From positions 1-11,718 of the forward strand of contig JABEUP010000107.1 in the NCBI GenBank assembly GCA_013044365.1: a stretch of 11,718 bases of DNA, written 5' to 3'. The translations under genes and the position numbers were made by a program. The stretch is from Acidimicrobiaceae bacterium (GTDB lineage: Bacteria; Actinomycetota; Acidimicrobiia; Acidimicrobiales; Acidimicrobiaceae). Of this stretch, positions 1-7,942 are shown piece after piece; within the stretch, counting starts at the first letter, position 1; every line of letters starts with the position of its first letter. The notes below the pieces were generated by a model. The model saw only the letters and a list, made by a program, of their open reading frames with translations. It was not told the origin of the DNA and searched no databases.

Positions 1-88
1 CCGCATCAACCTCAGCTTCACTGAGTCTTCCCTTTCCACGAATTCGCGAAAAAATCTCCTCAAAGCGGTCTGTCAGGTTATCGAACAT
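1..88 (-). CDS. ffh: Signal recognition particle protein Ffh, N-terminal fragment
   Basis: Only the first 29 codons are present; the gene runs off the low-coordinate end of the window. The translation begins MFDNLTDRFEEIFSRIRGKG, followed by a Leu-Ser-Glu-Ala-Glu stretch. This is the usual opening of the Ffh helical N domain. Ffh is the cytoplasmic GTPase of the signal recognition particle: it binds signal sequences on nascent chains with 4.5S RNA and docks on FtsY. The ATG at 86-88 is preceded by TAGGGTG (AGGG at 98-101), about 9 nt upstream, which supports the start. It lies 23 bp after the ftsY stop, so the two SRP partners are probably co-transcribed. The GTPase G domain and the methionine-rich M domain are outside the window, so the call rests on the N-terminal pattern and on the neighbour. 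Confidence 0.88.
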   Translation of the reverse strand, partial: MFDNLTDRFEEIFSRIRGKGRLSEAEVDA

Positions 89-111
89 TACTATGCACCC
101 TAATTTTCATA

Positions 112-1227
112 TTAATTCCCACCTGGATAGTCAGCCTCAAGCAGAGCATCGAGAAATTCGTCGGGAGAGAAGACGATCAGATCGGTCACTTTTTCTCCCA
201 CTCCCACTAATTTGATAGGAACTCCCAAATCAGCCTCGACCGCCAATGCAATTCCCCCCTTGGCGGAACCATCAAGTTTAGTAAGAATAACTCCGGTTAT
301 TCCGGCCGCTTTCGCAAACTCCCTTGCCTGGACCAATCCGTTCTGACCAGTAGTGGCATCCAAAACCAGCAGTACTTCCATTAGTCGACCAGGCTCTTTA
401 TCGGCAGTTCTCCTAAGCTTTCGCAATTCATCCATGAGGTTTGACTTGGTGTGCAATCTGCCAGCAGTGTCTCCAATGACCAAATCGAATCCGCGGGCGG
501 CCGCCCTCTGTATAGAATCAAATACGACTGAAGATGGATCAGCACCAGGAATGGAACGGACTATGTCAGCTCCGGTACGCTCAGCCCATAATTGCAATTG
601 GTCTGCTGCTGCCGCCCGGAATGTATCGCCTGCAGCTAGGACGACCTTCCTGCCATCTGCCGATGCCATTGCGGCGAGCTTGCCAATCGAGGTCGTCTTC
701 CCCACTCCATTGACCCCTACGATAAGCCATACTGTTGGAGACTGGTCCGCATAGGTCAAGTCCCGGTTCCCTTCAACGAAGAGGTCCCTAAGTTGGGTCC
801 TGACAGCATTCGCCATGCCAGTTCCGTTTTTGTTTCCCCCTGTCTCCATGGTATACCTGGCACCCTCGATGACTTTGGTTGTCAGGTCCATACCAAGATC
901 AGAGAGCAGTAGCGTCTCTTCAAGCTCATCCCAGAGCTGCTGGCTTGCTCCGTCGCTGCCCAGGATATTGCCAAACAGTCTGCTGAAAGCAATCCGCGCT
1001 CTTCGAACTCCCGTTTTCAAATCTCCCGGAATGACCGGAACCTCGACCGACTGCTCACCAGTCTCAGGGAATCGAAATCCTCCGGGAACTTCAACAGAGT
1101 TCGGGGGAACACCGGTAGACCTTACATGGCCGGAAACATCTTTTGGTCTACCCCGTCTAATGCCAAGGTAAACGGTAGATGTAATTATTATCAGAACAAC
1201 AGCTACCGCCACAATTACAGTTATCAT
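112..1227 (-). CDS. ftsY: Signal recognition particle receptor FtsY
   Basis: This 371-residue SRP receptor GTPase forms a complex with Ffh at the membrane and hands ribosome-nascent chain complexes to SecYEG. Residues 1-22 form a hydrophobic helix followed by a basic stretch (IRRGRPK), so the protein is probably membrane anchored; this form is common in actinobacterial FtsY. Residues about 28-70 are a short Pro/Gly-rich linker in place of the long acidic A domain of E. coli. The helical N domain covers about 71-155. The NG GTPase follows: P-loop GVNGVGKTT at 171-179, DTFRAAA at 201-207, DTAGR at 253-257, TKLDG at 316-320 and the closing GVGE at 342-345. The start is ATG at 1225-1227 with only a weak purine stretch upstream. 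The gene follows smc after 97 bp and precedes ffh by 23 bp. Confidence 0.97.
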   Translation of the reverse strand: MITVIVAVAVVLIIITSTVYLGIRRGRPKDVSGHVRSTGVPPNSVEVPGGFRFPETGEQSVEVPVIPGDLKTGVRRARIAFSRLFGNILGSDGASQQLWDELEETLLLSDLGMDLTTKVIEGARYTMETGGNKNGTGMANAVRTQLRDLFVEGNRDLTYADQSPTVWLIVGVNGVGKTTSIGKLAAMASADGRKVVLAAGDTFRAAAADQLQLWAERTGADIVRSIPGADPSSVVFDSIQRAAARGFDLVIGDTAGRLHTKSNLMDELRKLRRTADKEPGRLMEVLLVLDATTGQNGLVQAREFAKAAGITGVILTKLDGSAKGGIALAVEADLGVPIKLVGVGEKVTDLIVFSPDEFLDALLEADYPGGN

Positions 1228-1323
1228 CGCTAAGCCAGCCTAGACATAGGTACCAATCCCTCGCTCACGGGAGAAATTCGCGCTCCGAAGTCGATCCGAC
1301 GAACAAACCGGAGACAATACCTT
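1228..1323 (-). other. smc-ftsY intergenic gap
   Basis: This 96-bp stretch contains no gene. On the minus strand it can form a small nested hairpin: outer arms CTCCG and CGGAG, inner arms GTCG and CGAC around a GAT loop. No run of T follows, so it does not look like a rho-independent terminator. I see no convincing promoter hexamers. The simplest reading is an untranslated spacer within a longer transcript. Confidence 0.4.
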
Positions 1324-4300
1324 TTATATGGCATTTTTAGCCACTCGGGACATTCGTTGTGACACAACTTTTGTCGAGCCGCCTTCAGGCATTGTGACAC
1401 CATAAAGCAAATCAGCCACTTCCATCGTCCGCTTCTGATGAGAAATAATCAGCAACTGCGACGTCTTGCCGAAAGATGTGATGAGTTTCAGGAATCTATT
1501 CAGATTTATATCGTCCAGCGCAGCCTCTACCTCATCGAGAATATAAAAAGGCGATGGACGCGCCTCAAATATTGAAAATAAAAATGCCAGGGCGATCAGG
1601 GAGCGTTCACCTCCAGACAGAAGTGACAGTTTCTTCACGCTCTTTCCAGGAAGACTCACCTCGATTTCCAGACCGGACTGAAGCGGATCGTCTTCCTGGG
1701 TCAGGATCAGTCGACCTTTCCCGCCTTGAAAAAGCTGCTCGAATACTCGGGAAAACTTGTCCGCTACATCGTTGAATGCGCTGTGAAAGACCTGGAGCAT
1801 TTCAGCGTCAATAGACCTTATCACCTTGCCCAAATCGCGTCTTGAAGTTCGAATGTCCTCCAGTTGCAATTCCAGAAACTTGGATTTCTCCGTCAACTCT
1901 GCAAGCTCAATCTCAGCGAGTTCATTGATCGGTCCCAAATCTGACAGTCCCTCCTCAACCTGTTTCAATACGTATTCAGCCTGTGTCGGAGATACCCCTT
2001 CGGGAATGGGAGTACTTTTCGCAATCTCCGTCTCAATTCCAAGTTCACGGCGGATACGTTCCCCCATGGTTTCCAATCGAACCTTAGTTTCCGAGGAACG
2101 GATCATGTTTATCTGGAGCGCCTCCCTTTTAGCGTCCAGATCCGACTCGAGACGGGAACGACGCCTCCGAGCCTCATCGAGACGCTCAGACCTCAATTTC
2201 GCCTCGTTTACCAGCCGTACCCGCTCCTCCTTGGCAAGTGACGACAAATTTGAAGCTCTCATCTCCAGTTCGGATGAACGGTAAATTACGTGATCGAGCC
2301 CAATGATAGAGCGTCTCCAACCGGAAAGTTCAATGACTGAAGACTCTTGTGCCTCCATTTCAGTGGCCAATCTCAAGCTGATCGATTCTCTTTCCCGTGC
2401 CAGGCCAATTCGGGCCTGTTCAAGTCTTGTCGCCTTCAGCTCGAGGTCAACGCCCCTCCCATCCAGCTCCTTTCTCATGGAAAACTGCTCCTTCATCTTC
2501 TCGCGGAGCAGGGCTATCTGAGACTGCACAGTATCGACCATCTCAATGTTTTCCCTAAGCTGCGGCCCAAGTATGTCAAGCTCGCTTGCCGCATCCGCCT
2601 CACGCTGGCTAAGCCCGACCTCTTCGCGGCGCAGATTTTCGAGTTCCGACATTGCAACCTCGATGTCAGCGACCAACCTCTCTGGGAGTGTTTCAAGGCG
2701 TGCCAGCTCCTCACGAAGCCCATCCGTTTCTTGGCGGACCAAATCACTGGCGGCGGAAGCGAGAGAAGAGACATCCCTGATACGATGCAGGTCGGCCTCA
2801 CACGCATAGAACGCGTTCTCACTTGTCTTGAGTGCGTTGACGGTTCTTTCGAGAGCCAGGCCGGTGCCCTGCATTGGCTTCGATGCAGTCCACAGGCCGT
2901 CAGGACCCAATCGCTCGCCATCGAGAGTGACGAATATTAGCTGTGGAAATTTGCGGTGGTAATCGATCGCCTCATCCAGTGAACCCGGCACTACAAAAGT
3001 GTTTAACAAGATCAAATCGAAGAAGTTTGAAAGTTCGATGCCCGAAGTTGAAACCTGTGAACGCAATGAAATAAACGGTAAACCCGGGAGTTCAACATCC
3101 ACGGTAGCGTTACGCGCGTATTGGCTGACCGAAATAACTGACCCGTGAAGATTATGCGACTTCAGATATATAAGTGCTGCTAAGGCCGACTTCTGATCTT
3201 TGGTAAGTACTGATGAGACAAGATTCTGGACTGCCGCCGCGAATGCGCTCTCATAGCCGCTGTTTATATCGATCACATCAACAAGTGCCCCCAAAAATCC
3301 TGAGAGCTGCGCCAATGCCTTGGCTTGAGTCTTAGATCGTCCCTCCTCGATAGCCGCCTCGTAAGCCGCAACCTTCGCCATCAGCGAATTAACCTCAAGC
3401 TGGTAACCAGAGTACTGGACTTCCACCTCATCCAACTGCTGCCGAAGGGACTTCTCCTCCTTCAATCCGAGCGCATACTGTGAAGACTTTTGCTCCAATT
3501 GTTCGCTCAACTCACTGATTCGCACATTGACGTCATTGAGTTCTGATCTCTTGGCGGCAAGCTGGCCATGGAAGCGTGATTTTCTCGATTCCAACCCCTC
3601 TTTCTGGCTTCTGATCCTGACCACAGTTTCGGCAAGAGTGCTTCTCCTGGACTCCAACAAGCCATTTTCACTCGTTAGCTCACTAAATCTATCGTTTAGC
3701 TCCTGCAGCAAATCGGTGATCTCAGGGGTTTCCTCCAATTTGAATCGTGCCTCGTCCGACTCAAGCTTTTCCAAATTGGATGCGAGTTCGACAATTTGAC
3801 CCTCGATATCTGAAAGTTCAGTACTCACGCCTGTCAGCTCATCTCGAAGCGACTCGATGACCGTAGATCTGTCATTGGCTCTCAGTCGATCTGCCAAGGT
3901 CTGCCTCTTTTGCTTGGCGAGAGTGACAGTTGATCTCAGTCGCTCCGTGAGCGCTTCAGAGCGAGTCACGGAATCAAATAAGTCATCGGCTCCGACCACG
4001 GGCCTTTCACCTTCCCAGGCGGTTATAGCCTGGTCAACGCGGTAAATCTCATTTTGAATTTCAAGAACAGCCAGTTCGCTTTCCAATTGCTCCTTTGCCG
4101 CAGCCTCGGCGACACTTTCGAGTGCCCTCATTTCCGATCCGGCAATATACCGCTTCAGGAGAGTATGACGATCCCTGAGCTCGAGTTGGCGCTTAGCCTT
4201 TGCGGCCTGCTGAGCCAAAGGCCTGATCTGCCTCCTGACTTCGCGGACAAGATCTTCCGCCCGCAGCAGATCACCTTCCATAGCTTCCAGGCGCCTCTCG

Positions 4301-4830
4301 GTGCGCTCGCGCCTCTTCTTGAATTTTGTAATACCAGCCGACTCTTCAACGACAGCCCTGCGCTCTTCAGATTTGGCGCTCAGAATAAGATCGAGCTGGC
4401 CCTGAGAAATTATGACGTGCTGCTGACGGCCTACTCCTGCGTCTGACAACAGATCCTGAAGATCCATAAGCCGGCAGGGATTGCCGTTTAGATAATACTC
4501 ACTCTCACCAGATCTGAACAAGGTCCTGGTAATATTCACTTCTGACAAATCCAGTTCCAGCCCACGGTCTGAATTATCAATGACAATTGAAACCTCGGCT
4601 CTTCCGAGAGGTCCCCTCCGCCCAGCTCCGGCAAAAATTACTTCGTCCATCTTCGAAGACCGAACTGTTTTGGGACCCTGGGCCCCAAGCACCCACGAAA
4701 TTGCATCCGCAATATTAGATTTTCCCGATCCATTGGGACCGACTATTACCGATACACCAGGTGAAAGATCGATTGTGACAGGATCGGCGAACGACTTAAA
4801 TCCCTTAATTGTCAGGGAGCGCAGAAACAC
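1324..4830 (-). CDS. smc: Chromosome segregation ATPase SMC
   Basis: This 1168-residue structural maintenance of chromosomes protein is of normal length. As a dimer with ScpA and ScpB it forms a DNA-loop-extruding ring that compacts the nucleoid. The N-terminal half-ATPase has the Walker A motif GPNGSGKS at 31-38 and the Q-loop region ISQGQLDLIL at 141-150. Long coiled-coil arms cover about 172-505 and 665-1010, the hinge about 507-655. The C-terminal half-ATPase has the ABC signature LSGGERSL at 1071-1078, Walker B FYILDE at 1095-1100, a D-loop just after it and the switch histidine in ISHQ near 1131. The start is GTG at 4830 with a strong AAGGAG at 4839-4844, 8 nt upstream. The hinge glycine motif is degenerate (see findings). 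scpA and scpB are not in the window. The stop is TAA; mutM ends 60 bp upstream. Confidence 0.97.
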   Translation of the reverse strand: MFLRSLTIKGFKSFADPVTIDLSPGVSVIVGPNGSGKSNIADAISWVLGAQGPKTVRSSKMDEVIFAGAGRRGPLGRAEVSIVIDNSDRGLELDLSEVNITRTLFRSGESEYYLNGNPCRLMDLQDLLSDAGVGRQQHVIISQGQLDLILSAKSEERRAVVEESAGITKFKKRRERTERRLEAMEGDLLRAEDLVREVRRQIRPLAQQAAKAKRQLELRDRHTLLKRYIAGSEMRALESVAEAAAKEQLESELAVLEIQNEIYRVDQAITAWEGERPVVGADDLFDSVTRSEALTERLRSTVTLAKQKRQTLADRLRANDRSTVIESLRDELTGVSTELSDIEGQIVELASNLEKLESDEARFKLEETPEITDLLQELNDRFSELTSENGLLESRRSTLAETVVRIRSQKEGLESRKSRFHGQLAAKRSELNDVNVRISELSEQLEQKSSQYALGLKEEKSLRQQLDEVEVQYSGYQLEVNSLMAKVAAYEAAIEEGRSKTQAKALAQLSGFLGALVDVIDINSGYESAFAAAVQNLVSSVLTKDQKSALAALIYLKSHNLHGSVISVSQYARNATVDVELPGLPFISLRSQVSTSGIELSNFFDLILLNTFVVPGSLDEAIDYHRKFPQLIFVTLDGERLGPDGLWTASKPMQGTGLALERTVNALKTSENAFYACEADLHRIRDVSSLASAASDLVRQETDGLREELARLETLPERLVADIEVAMSELENLRREEVGLSQREADAASELDILGPQLRENIEMVDTVQSQIALLREKMKEQFSMRKELDGRGVDLELKATRLEQARIGLARERESISLRLATEMEAQESSVIELSGWRRSIIGLDHVIYRSSELEMRASNLSSLAKEERVRLVNEAKLRSERLDEARRRRSRLESDLDAKREALQINMIRSSETKVRLETMGERIRRELGIETEIAKSTPIPEGVSPTQAEYVLKQVEEGLSDLGPINELAEIELAELTEKSKFLELQLEDIRTSRRDLGKVIRSIDAEMLQVFHSAFNDVADKFSRVFEQLFQGGKGRLILTQEDDPLQSGLEIEVSLPGKSVKKLSLLSGGERSLIALAFLFSIFEARPSPFYILDEVEAALDDINLNRFLKLITSFGKTSQLLIISHQKRTMEVADLLYGVTMPEGGSTKVVSQRMSRVAKNAI

Positions 4831-4838
4831 CCAGAACT

Positions 4839-4844
4839 CTCCTT
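4839..4844 (-). promoter_or_regulatory. Strong ribosome binding site of smc
   Basis: AAGGAG on the minus strand, 8 nt before the GTG at 4828-4830. It is the best Shine-Dalgarno match in the window and fixes the smc start at a GTG codon, giving the canonical N-terminus MFLRSLTIKGFKSF. Confidence 0.8.
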
Positions 4845-4890
4845 ACAAACGTATCGGCTGGTTGCATCGGTTACAAAAGACTACCTGAAA

Positions 4891-5736
4891 TTACCTTTGG
4901 CAAGAGCTGCAAAGGTAAGAGGAACGGCCTTTAGAAAATATTCTTTCTATAATGCCATTGCAACGCATACAATCAAGTCCCTCCCGACCATATGCCAAAT
5001 GCATTGTCTGAAATCCGCCAATCCCACCCACAACGTCACGATACTGCAAATCCTTGAGACTCGATCCTCTCAGCACGATTGCCTCGTTTAATACCTCGGG
5101 AATCGCCCGTGCCAATTTAGACAATTCTTCCTTATCTAAAGATCTTCCCGGGCGATCAAATCTGATTCCGGCACGGAACAAAATCTCGTCGGCATACATG
5201 TTACCTATTCCACATATACGCGATTGATCAAGAAGTAGCCACTTGATGCCCACTCCACTTGTCGCACACTGAGCAAGTGCCCGGCCTAGTAATTCAGGCT
5301 GGCTGATCGGATCAGCACCTAAACGTGACAACGTGACTGCAAGTCCAGAAGAGTCCAGCTCGTCTAGATAAAGCTGGCCAAAAGTACGGGGATCTATGAA
5401 GGCAATCAACGAGCTGTCCGTGAGCTCGAACAGCACATGCGTATGCTTGGGAACTTCTTCATGATTGGCAAAATGACGCATTTGCCCGCTCATACCCATG
5501 TGAGCTACCATCGCGAATTCTGATTGGCGATCAGATTCCAGGGTGATTGACAGAAACTTTCCCTTCCTACCAATGTCTTTTACCAGAGTTCCGCTTAGCG
5601 GCTCCTCAAAATCAGCAAATGTGGAATGGGCCCTTATTGACCTGCGGTTTAACGCGGATGCGTACCTAATTGACTTGCCAACCATAACGGTGAAAAGATC
5701 ACGCCTCAGGGTTTCAACTTCGGGGAGCTCGGGCAT
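4891..5736 (-). CDS. mutM: Formamidopyrimidine-DNA glycosylase (MutM/Fpg)
   Basis: This base-excision repair enzyme removes 8-oxoguanine and formamidopyrimidines and nicks the strand by beta,delta-elimination. The start is ATG at 5734-5736; the in-frame TTG one codon earlier is not used because family members begin Met-Pro-Glu and need Pro2, after Met removal, as the catalytic nucleophile. The 281-residue protein has PELPEVETLR at 2-11, the lysine-bearing GRKGKFL at about 56-62, AHMGMSGQM at 78-86, GIGNMYADE at 176-184 in the helix-two-turn-helix, and QTMHLAYGREG at about 243-253. The C-terminal zinc finger has Cys256, Cys259, Cys276 and Cys279 and ends in CQR. The GN-YADE motif and the complete zinc finger favour Fpg over Nei. 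The start lies 9 bp after the rnc stop. Confidence 0.96.
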   Translation of the reverse strand: MPELPEVETLRRDLFTVMVGKSIRYASALNRRSIRAHSTFADFEEPLSGTLVKDIGRKGKFLSITLESDRQSEFAMVAHMGMSGQMRHFANHEEVPKHTHVLFELTDSSLIAFIDPRTFGQLYLDELDSSGLAVTLSRLGADPISQPELLGRALAQCATSGVGIKWLLLDQSRICGIGNMYADEILFRAGIRFDRPGRSLDKEELSKLARAIPEVLNEAIVLRGSSLKDLQYRDVVGGIGGFQTMHLAYGREGLDCMRCNGIIERIFSKGRSSYLCSSCQR

Positions 5737-5745
5737 CAACCTTGC

Positions 5746-6495
5746 CTATTTCCCCTGGTCTGAATAATTTCCGTTAGCCGTCGCGAGAAAATCGAGAGCG
5801 TTCTCAGCAGCACGTTGCTCGGAAAGCTTTTTAGATGATCCGGTGCCGCTGCCTAAAATTCTGCCGTCCACACTAACCACAGCCTCAAATAACCTCGCGT
5901 GGTCGGGACCACTCCAGCCGACATCGTAAACCGGCGGCGGCATTGAAATCTGTGCCAACAACTCCTGCAAACGGGACTTGAAATCTGAATAACCCGGCCC
6001 ATGTGCATGAGCCTCAATCTCCGGCATAATAAGGGAGAGAATCAAACGCTGAGACGCTGAAAATCCAAGTTCCAAATATACGATACCCATCACCGCTTCT
6101 AACGTGTCAGACAAAATGGAGTTCTTCTCACGTCCCCCCGACGCTTCTTCTCCTCGCCCAAGTAGCAGAATCTGACCGAGTCCGATGGACCGAGCAACCT
6201 TTGACAGATTGTGTGAACTCACCACCGCGGCCCTCAGTTTGGTCAATTCACCTTCTTCGAAAGCAGAAAATGTCTCAAAAATATATTTACCCACGACAAG
6301 TCCGAGAATAGAGTCACCGAGAAATTCAAGTCGCTCATTCGAAGCGGTGCCGGGATGTTCCGCGCAATAGGAACGATGTGTAACCGCTTGGGTCATTCCA
6401 GACTTGGAAATACCATCAATTTCCAGCCGATGAATCAAATCGGCTAGAGCCCGATCGGACTGAGCCTGGACTCCGTCAGAAAGACCATCAGACAC
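5746..6495 (-). CDS. rnc: Ribonuclease III
   Basis: This 249-residue double-strand-specific endoribonuclease processes rRNA precursors and structured mRNAs as a homodimer with Mg2+. The endonuclease domain covers about 12-165, with the signature NERLEFLGDS at 53-62 (acidic residues Glu57 and Asp61) and the second acidic pair in SDTLEAVMG (Asp130, Glu133). The double-stranded RNA-binding domain covers about 170-237, including DFKSRLQELLAQ and the basic SKKLSEQRAAENAL. Both domains are complete. The start is GTG at 6493-6495, supported by CAGGAC at 6501-6506 with AGGA 6 nt upstream. The gene lies between acpP (56 bp upstream) and mutM (9 bp downstream). The acpP-rnc-smc-ftsY-ffh neighbourhood is widespread in Gram-positive bacteria. 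Confidence 0.97.
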   Translation of the reverse strand: MSDGLSDGVQAQSDRALADLIHRLEIDGISKSGMTQAVTHRSYCAEHPGTASNERLEFLGDSILGLVVGKYIFETFSAFEEGELTKLRAAVVSSHNLSKVARSIGLGQILLLGRGEEASGGREKNSILSDTLEAVMGIVYLELGFSASQRLILSLIMPEIEAHAHGPGYSDFKSRLQELLAQISMPPPVYDVGWSGPDHARLFEAVVSVDGRILGSGTGSSKKLSEQRAAENALDFLATANGNYSDQGK

Positions 6496-6551
6496 GAATC
6501 GTCCTGATCAATCTATCCGTACTGGCAACTTGTTGGGAAATGATTCCCAAA

Positions 6552-6815
6552 CTACTCAATATTGAGTTTCTCCACCACATAATCGACCGCGTCGCGCACT
6601 GTCTTAAGTTCTTCAAGATCCTCATCTTCGATTCTGAAAGAGTTGCCTTGCGAAGAAAACTCCTCTTCAATAGCTTCTACTAATTCGATTAAAGCAAGAG
6701 AGTCTGCATTAAGATCGTCAGTAAAAGAACTTGTTTCACCAATACCCGAAGGATCAATCTCTAAAATATCCGCAAGATGGTTCCTAATGATTTCCAAAAC
6801 TTGGTTGCGATTCAA
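6552..6815 (-). CDS. acpP: Acyl carrier protein
   Basis: This small acidic protein of 87 residues carries growing fatty acyl chains on a phosphopantetheine arm for type II fatty acid synthesis and for PlsX. The attachment serine is Ser39 in the motif LNADSLALIELVEAIEEEF, the standard ACP helix II signature. Helix I (about 5-18) and the C-terminal helix ending VEKLNIE also match. The start is TTG at 6813-6815, with GGGAG at 6823-6827, 7 nt upstream; no in-frame ATG fits the family N-terminus. A six-residue insert-like segment (SSQGNS, about 54-59) precedes the RIEDEDLEELKTV region. The gene follows plsX after 135 bp and precedes rnc by 56 bp. No fab genes are adjacent. Confidence 0.96.
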   Translation of the reverse strand: MNRNQVLEIIRNHLADILEIDPSGIGETSSFTDDLNADSLALIELVEAIEEEFSSQGNSFRIEDEDLEELKTVRDAVDYVVEKLNIE

Positions 6816-6850
6816 TTATCTACTCCCAGACGTAAGGCTTCCGAAACAAT

Positions 6851-6878
6851 ATATTAAAAAGACCACATCACACCCAAT
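6851..6878 (-). promoter_or_regulatory. Possible weak acpP promoter
   Basis: On the minus strand a TAATAT (6851-6856) lies 16 bp after ATTGGG or 15 bp after TTGGGT (6872-6877). It would start transcription around 30 nt before the TTG start of acpP. Both hexamers are imperfect and the spacing is short, so this is only a candidate. The region is clearly more AT-rich than the coding sequence on either side. Confidence 0.22.
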
Positions 6879-6907
6879 ACTTTAACAATCCCCCGCCCAT
6901 GACATAA

Positions 6908-6924
6908 TTGCATGCATACTGCAA
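6908..6924. repeat. Short inverted repeat in the plsX-acpP gap
   Basis: The sequence TTGCATGCATACTGCAA has perfect 5-bp arms (TTGCA and TGCAA) around a 7-bp spacer. It lies in the 135-bp gap between plsX and acpP, upstream of the possible acpP promoter. It could be an operator half-site pair or chance; arms of this length carry little weight. Confidence 0.3.
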
Positions 6925-6950
6925 AAAACATGACCATTTCCGGATATGCG

Positions 6951-7940
6951 CTACGCTAAGTCTGCGGAAGCTGCCGCAATTCCAGCAGAAAGCTTATCTA
7001 CCAGGTCGTGTCGAACCAAAACGGAAGTTGTCCTGATTGCATGGAAAATCGCATTTGCGGATGATGACCCGTGAGAAATGACACACACGCCGTTAACCCC
7101 TAACAACATGGCGCCTCCGTAGGAATCCGGATCGAGCTCAGACCAAAGGTTTAGCAGCTTGGGAAAGGCAGTTTCAAATACTTTTTCCCCATCGTCGCCG
7201 CTCCGCAATGCGCCAATGACCGCTTTTGCCACTGCCCGCACACCGCCTTCAAGTGTCTTGAGCACTACATTTCCGGTAAATCCGTCAGTAACGACCACAT
7301 CTACCCGGTCAGACATGACGTCTCTACCCTCCACGTTGCCGATAAAGGTGATTCCCCGGACTTTGTCGAGCAATTGGTGAGCCTCTTTTACCAATGTGTT
7401 GCCCTTGGATTTTTCCTCTCCGATCGACATTATGCCAACTTTGGGATCGGCAATGTCAAAGGCTTCTCGAGCAAAAATCGACCCCATTTGGCCAAACTGG
7501 GCCAGCCAGGAAGGCAGGCACTCCGAGTTGGCACCTGAATCAAGGAGAACTGTAGGGGTTGACCCTGGAACAGGAATCGTCGTGGCAATAGCAGGTCTGG
7601 CCACGCCATGGATCCGTCCCATCTTGAGCAACGCGGAAGCCATGGCTGCTCCGGTGTTACCTGCAGACACCATAGCTGACGCCTTTTTATCCCTCACCAG
7701 CTCCGCGCATCTGACAAGGGATGAATCCCGCCTTGAACGAACTGACGACGCAGGATCTTCATCCATGGCAATCACTTCGGAAGCTTCGAGCACCTCAAAA
7801 TCGTGTAACTTCTCGATTGTATCGGCTCTTCCAACCATGATTATTGGTACTGAAAGCTCGTCGCGAGCCCTTCGCGCGCCCTCGATGACTACGTCAGGGG
7901 CATTGTCTCCACCCTCGACGTCCAGCGCTATTGGTAGCAC
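6951..7940 (-). CDS. plsX: Phosphate acyltransferase PlsX
   Basis: PlsX converts acyl-ACP to acyl-phosphate, the acyl donor used by PlsY in phospholipid synthesis; it is a peripheral membrane enzyme. I chose the GTG at 7938-7940, giving 329 residues beginning near the usual LPIALDVEGGDNAP opening. AGGG at 7946-7949 lies 5 nt upstream inside the last codons of rpmF. An earlier TTG at 7994 would overlap rpmF by about 50 bp and add 18 residues absent from the family. Family motifs include the substrate-region TVLLDSGANSECLPSWLAQF, GNVEGRD and the VVTDGFTGNVVLKTLEG block. The usual DAMGGD opening reads DVEGGD here. The rpmF-plsX pair, 2 bp apart, is conserved in many bacteria. Confidence 0.95.
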   Translation of the reverse strand: MLPIALDVEGGDNAPDVVIEGARRARDELSVPIIMVGRADTIEKLHDFEVLEASEVIAMDEDPASSVRSRRDSSLVRCAELVRDKKASAMVSAGNTGAAMASALLKMGRIHGVARPAIATTIPVPGSTPTVLLDSGANSECLPSWLAQFGQMGSIFAREAFDIADPKVGIMSIGEEKSKGNTLVKEAHQLLDKVRGITFIGNVEGRDVMSDRVDVVVTDGFTGNVVLKTLEGGVRAVAKAVIGALRSGDDGEKVFETAFPKLLNLWSELDPDSYGGAMLLGVNGVCVISHGSSSANAIFHAIRTTSVLVRHDLVDKLSAGIAAASADLA

Positions 7941-7942
7941 TG

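Noticed and set aside
1260..1320. Possible terminator hairpin between smc and ftsY
   Set aside because: The arms are short and no T run follows, so it lacks the form of an intrinsic terminator.
2347..2940. 197-codon open frame on the plus strand, and a 135-codon minus-strand frame at 2514-2921
   Set aside because: Both lie inside the intact smc coding sequence in other frames and have the low-complexity Ser/Arg/Leu look of shadow frames.
6488..6670. 60-codon minus-strand frame between acpP and rnc
   Set aside because: It overlaps the end of acpP in another frame, has no recognisable motif, and ends inside the rnc start region.
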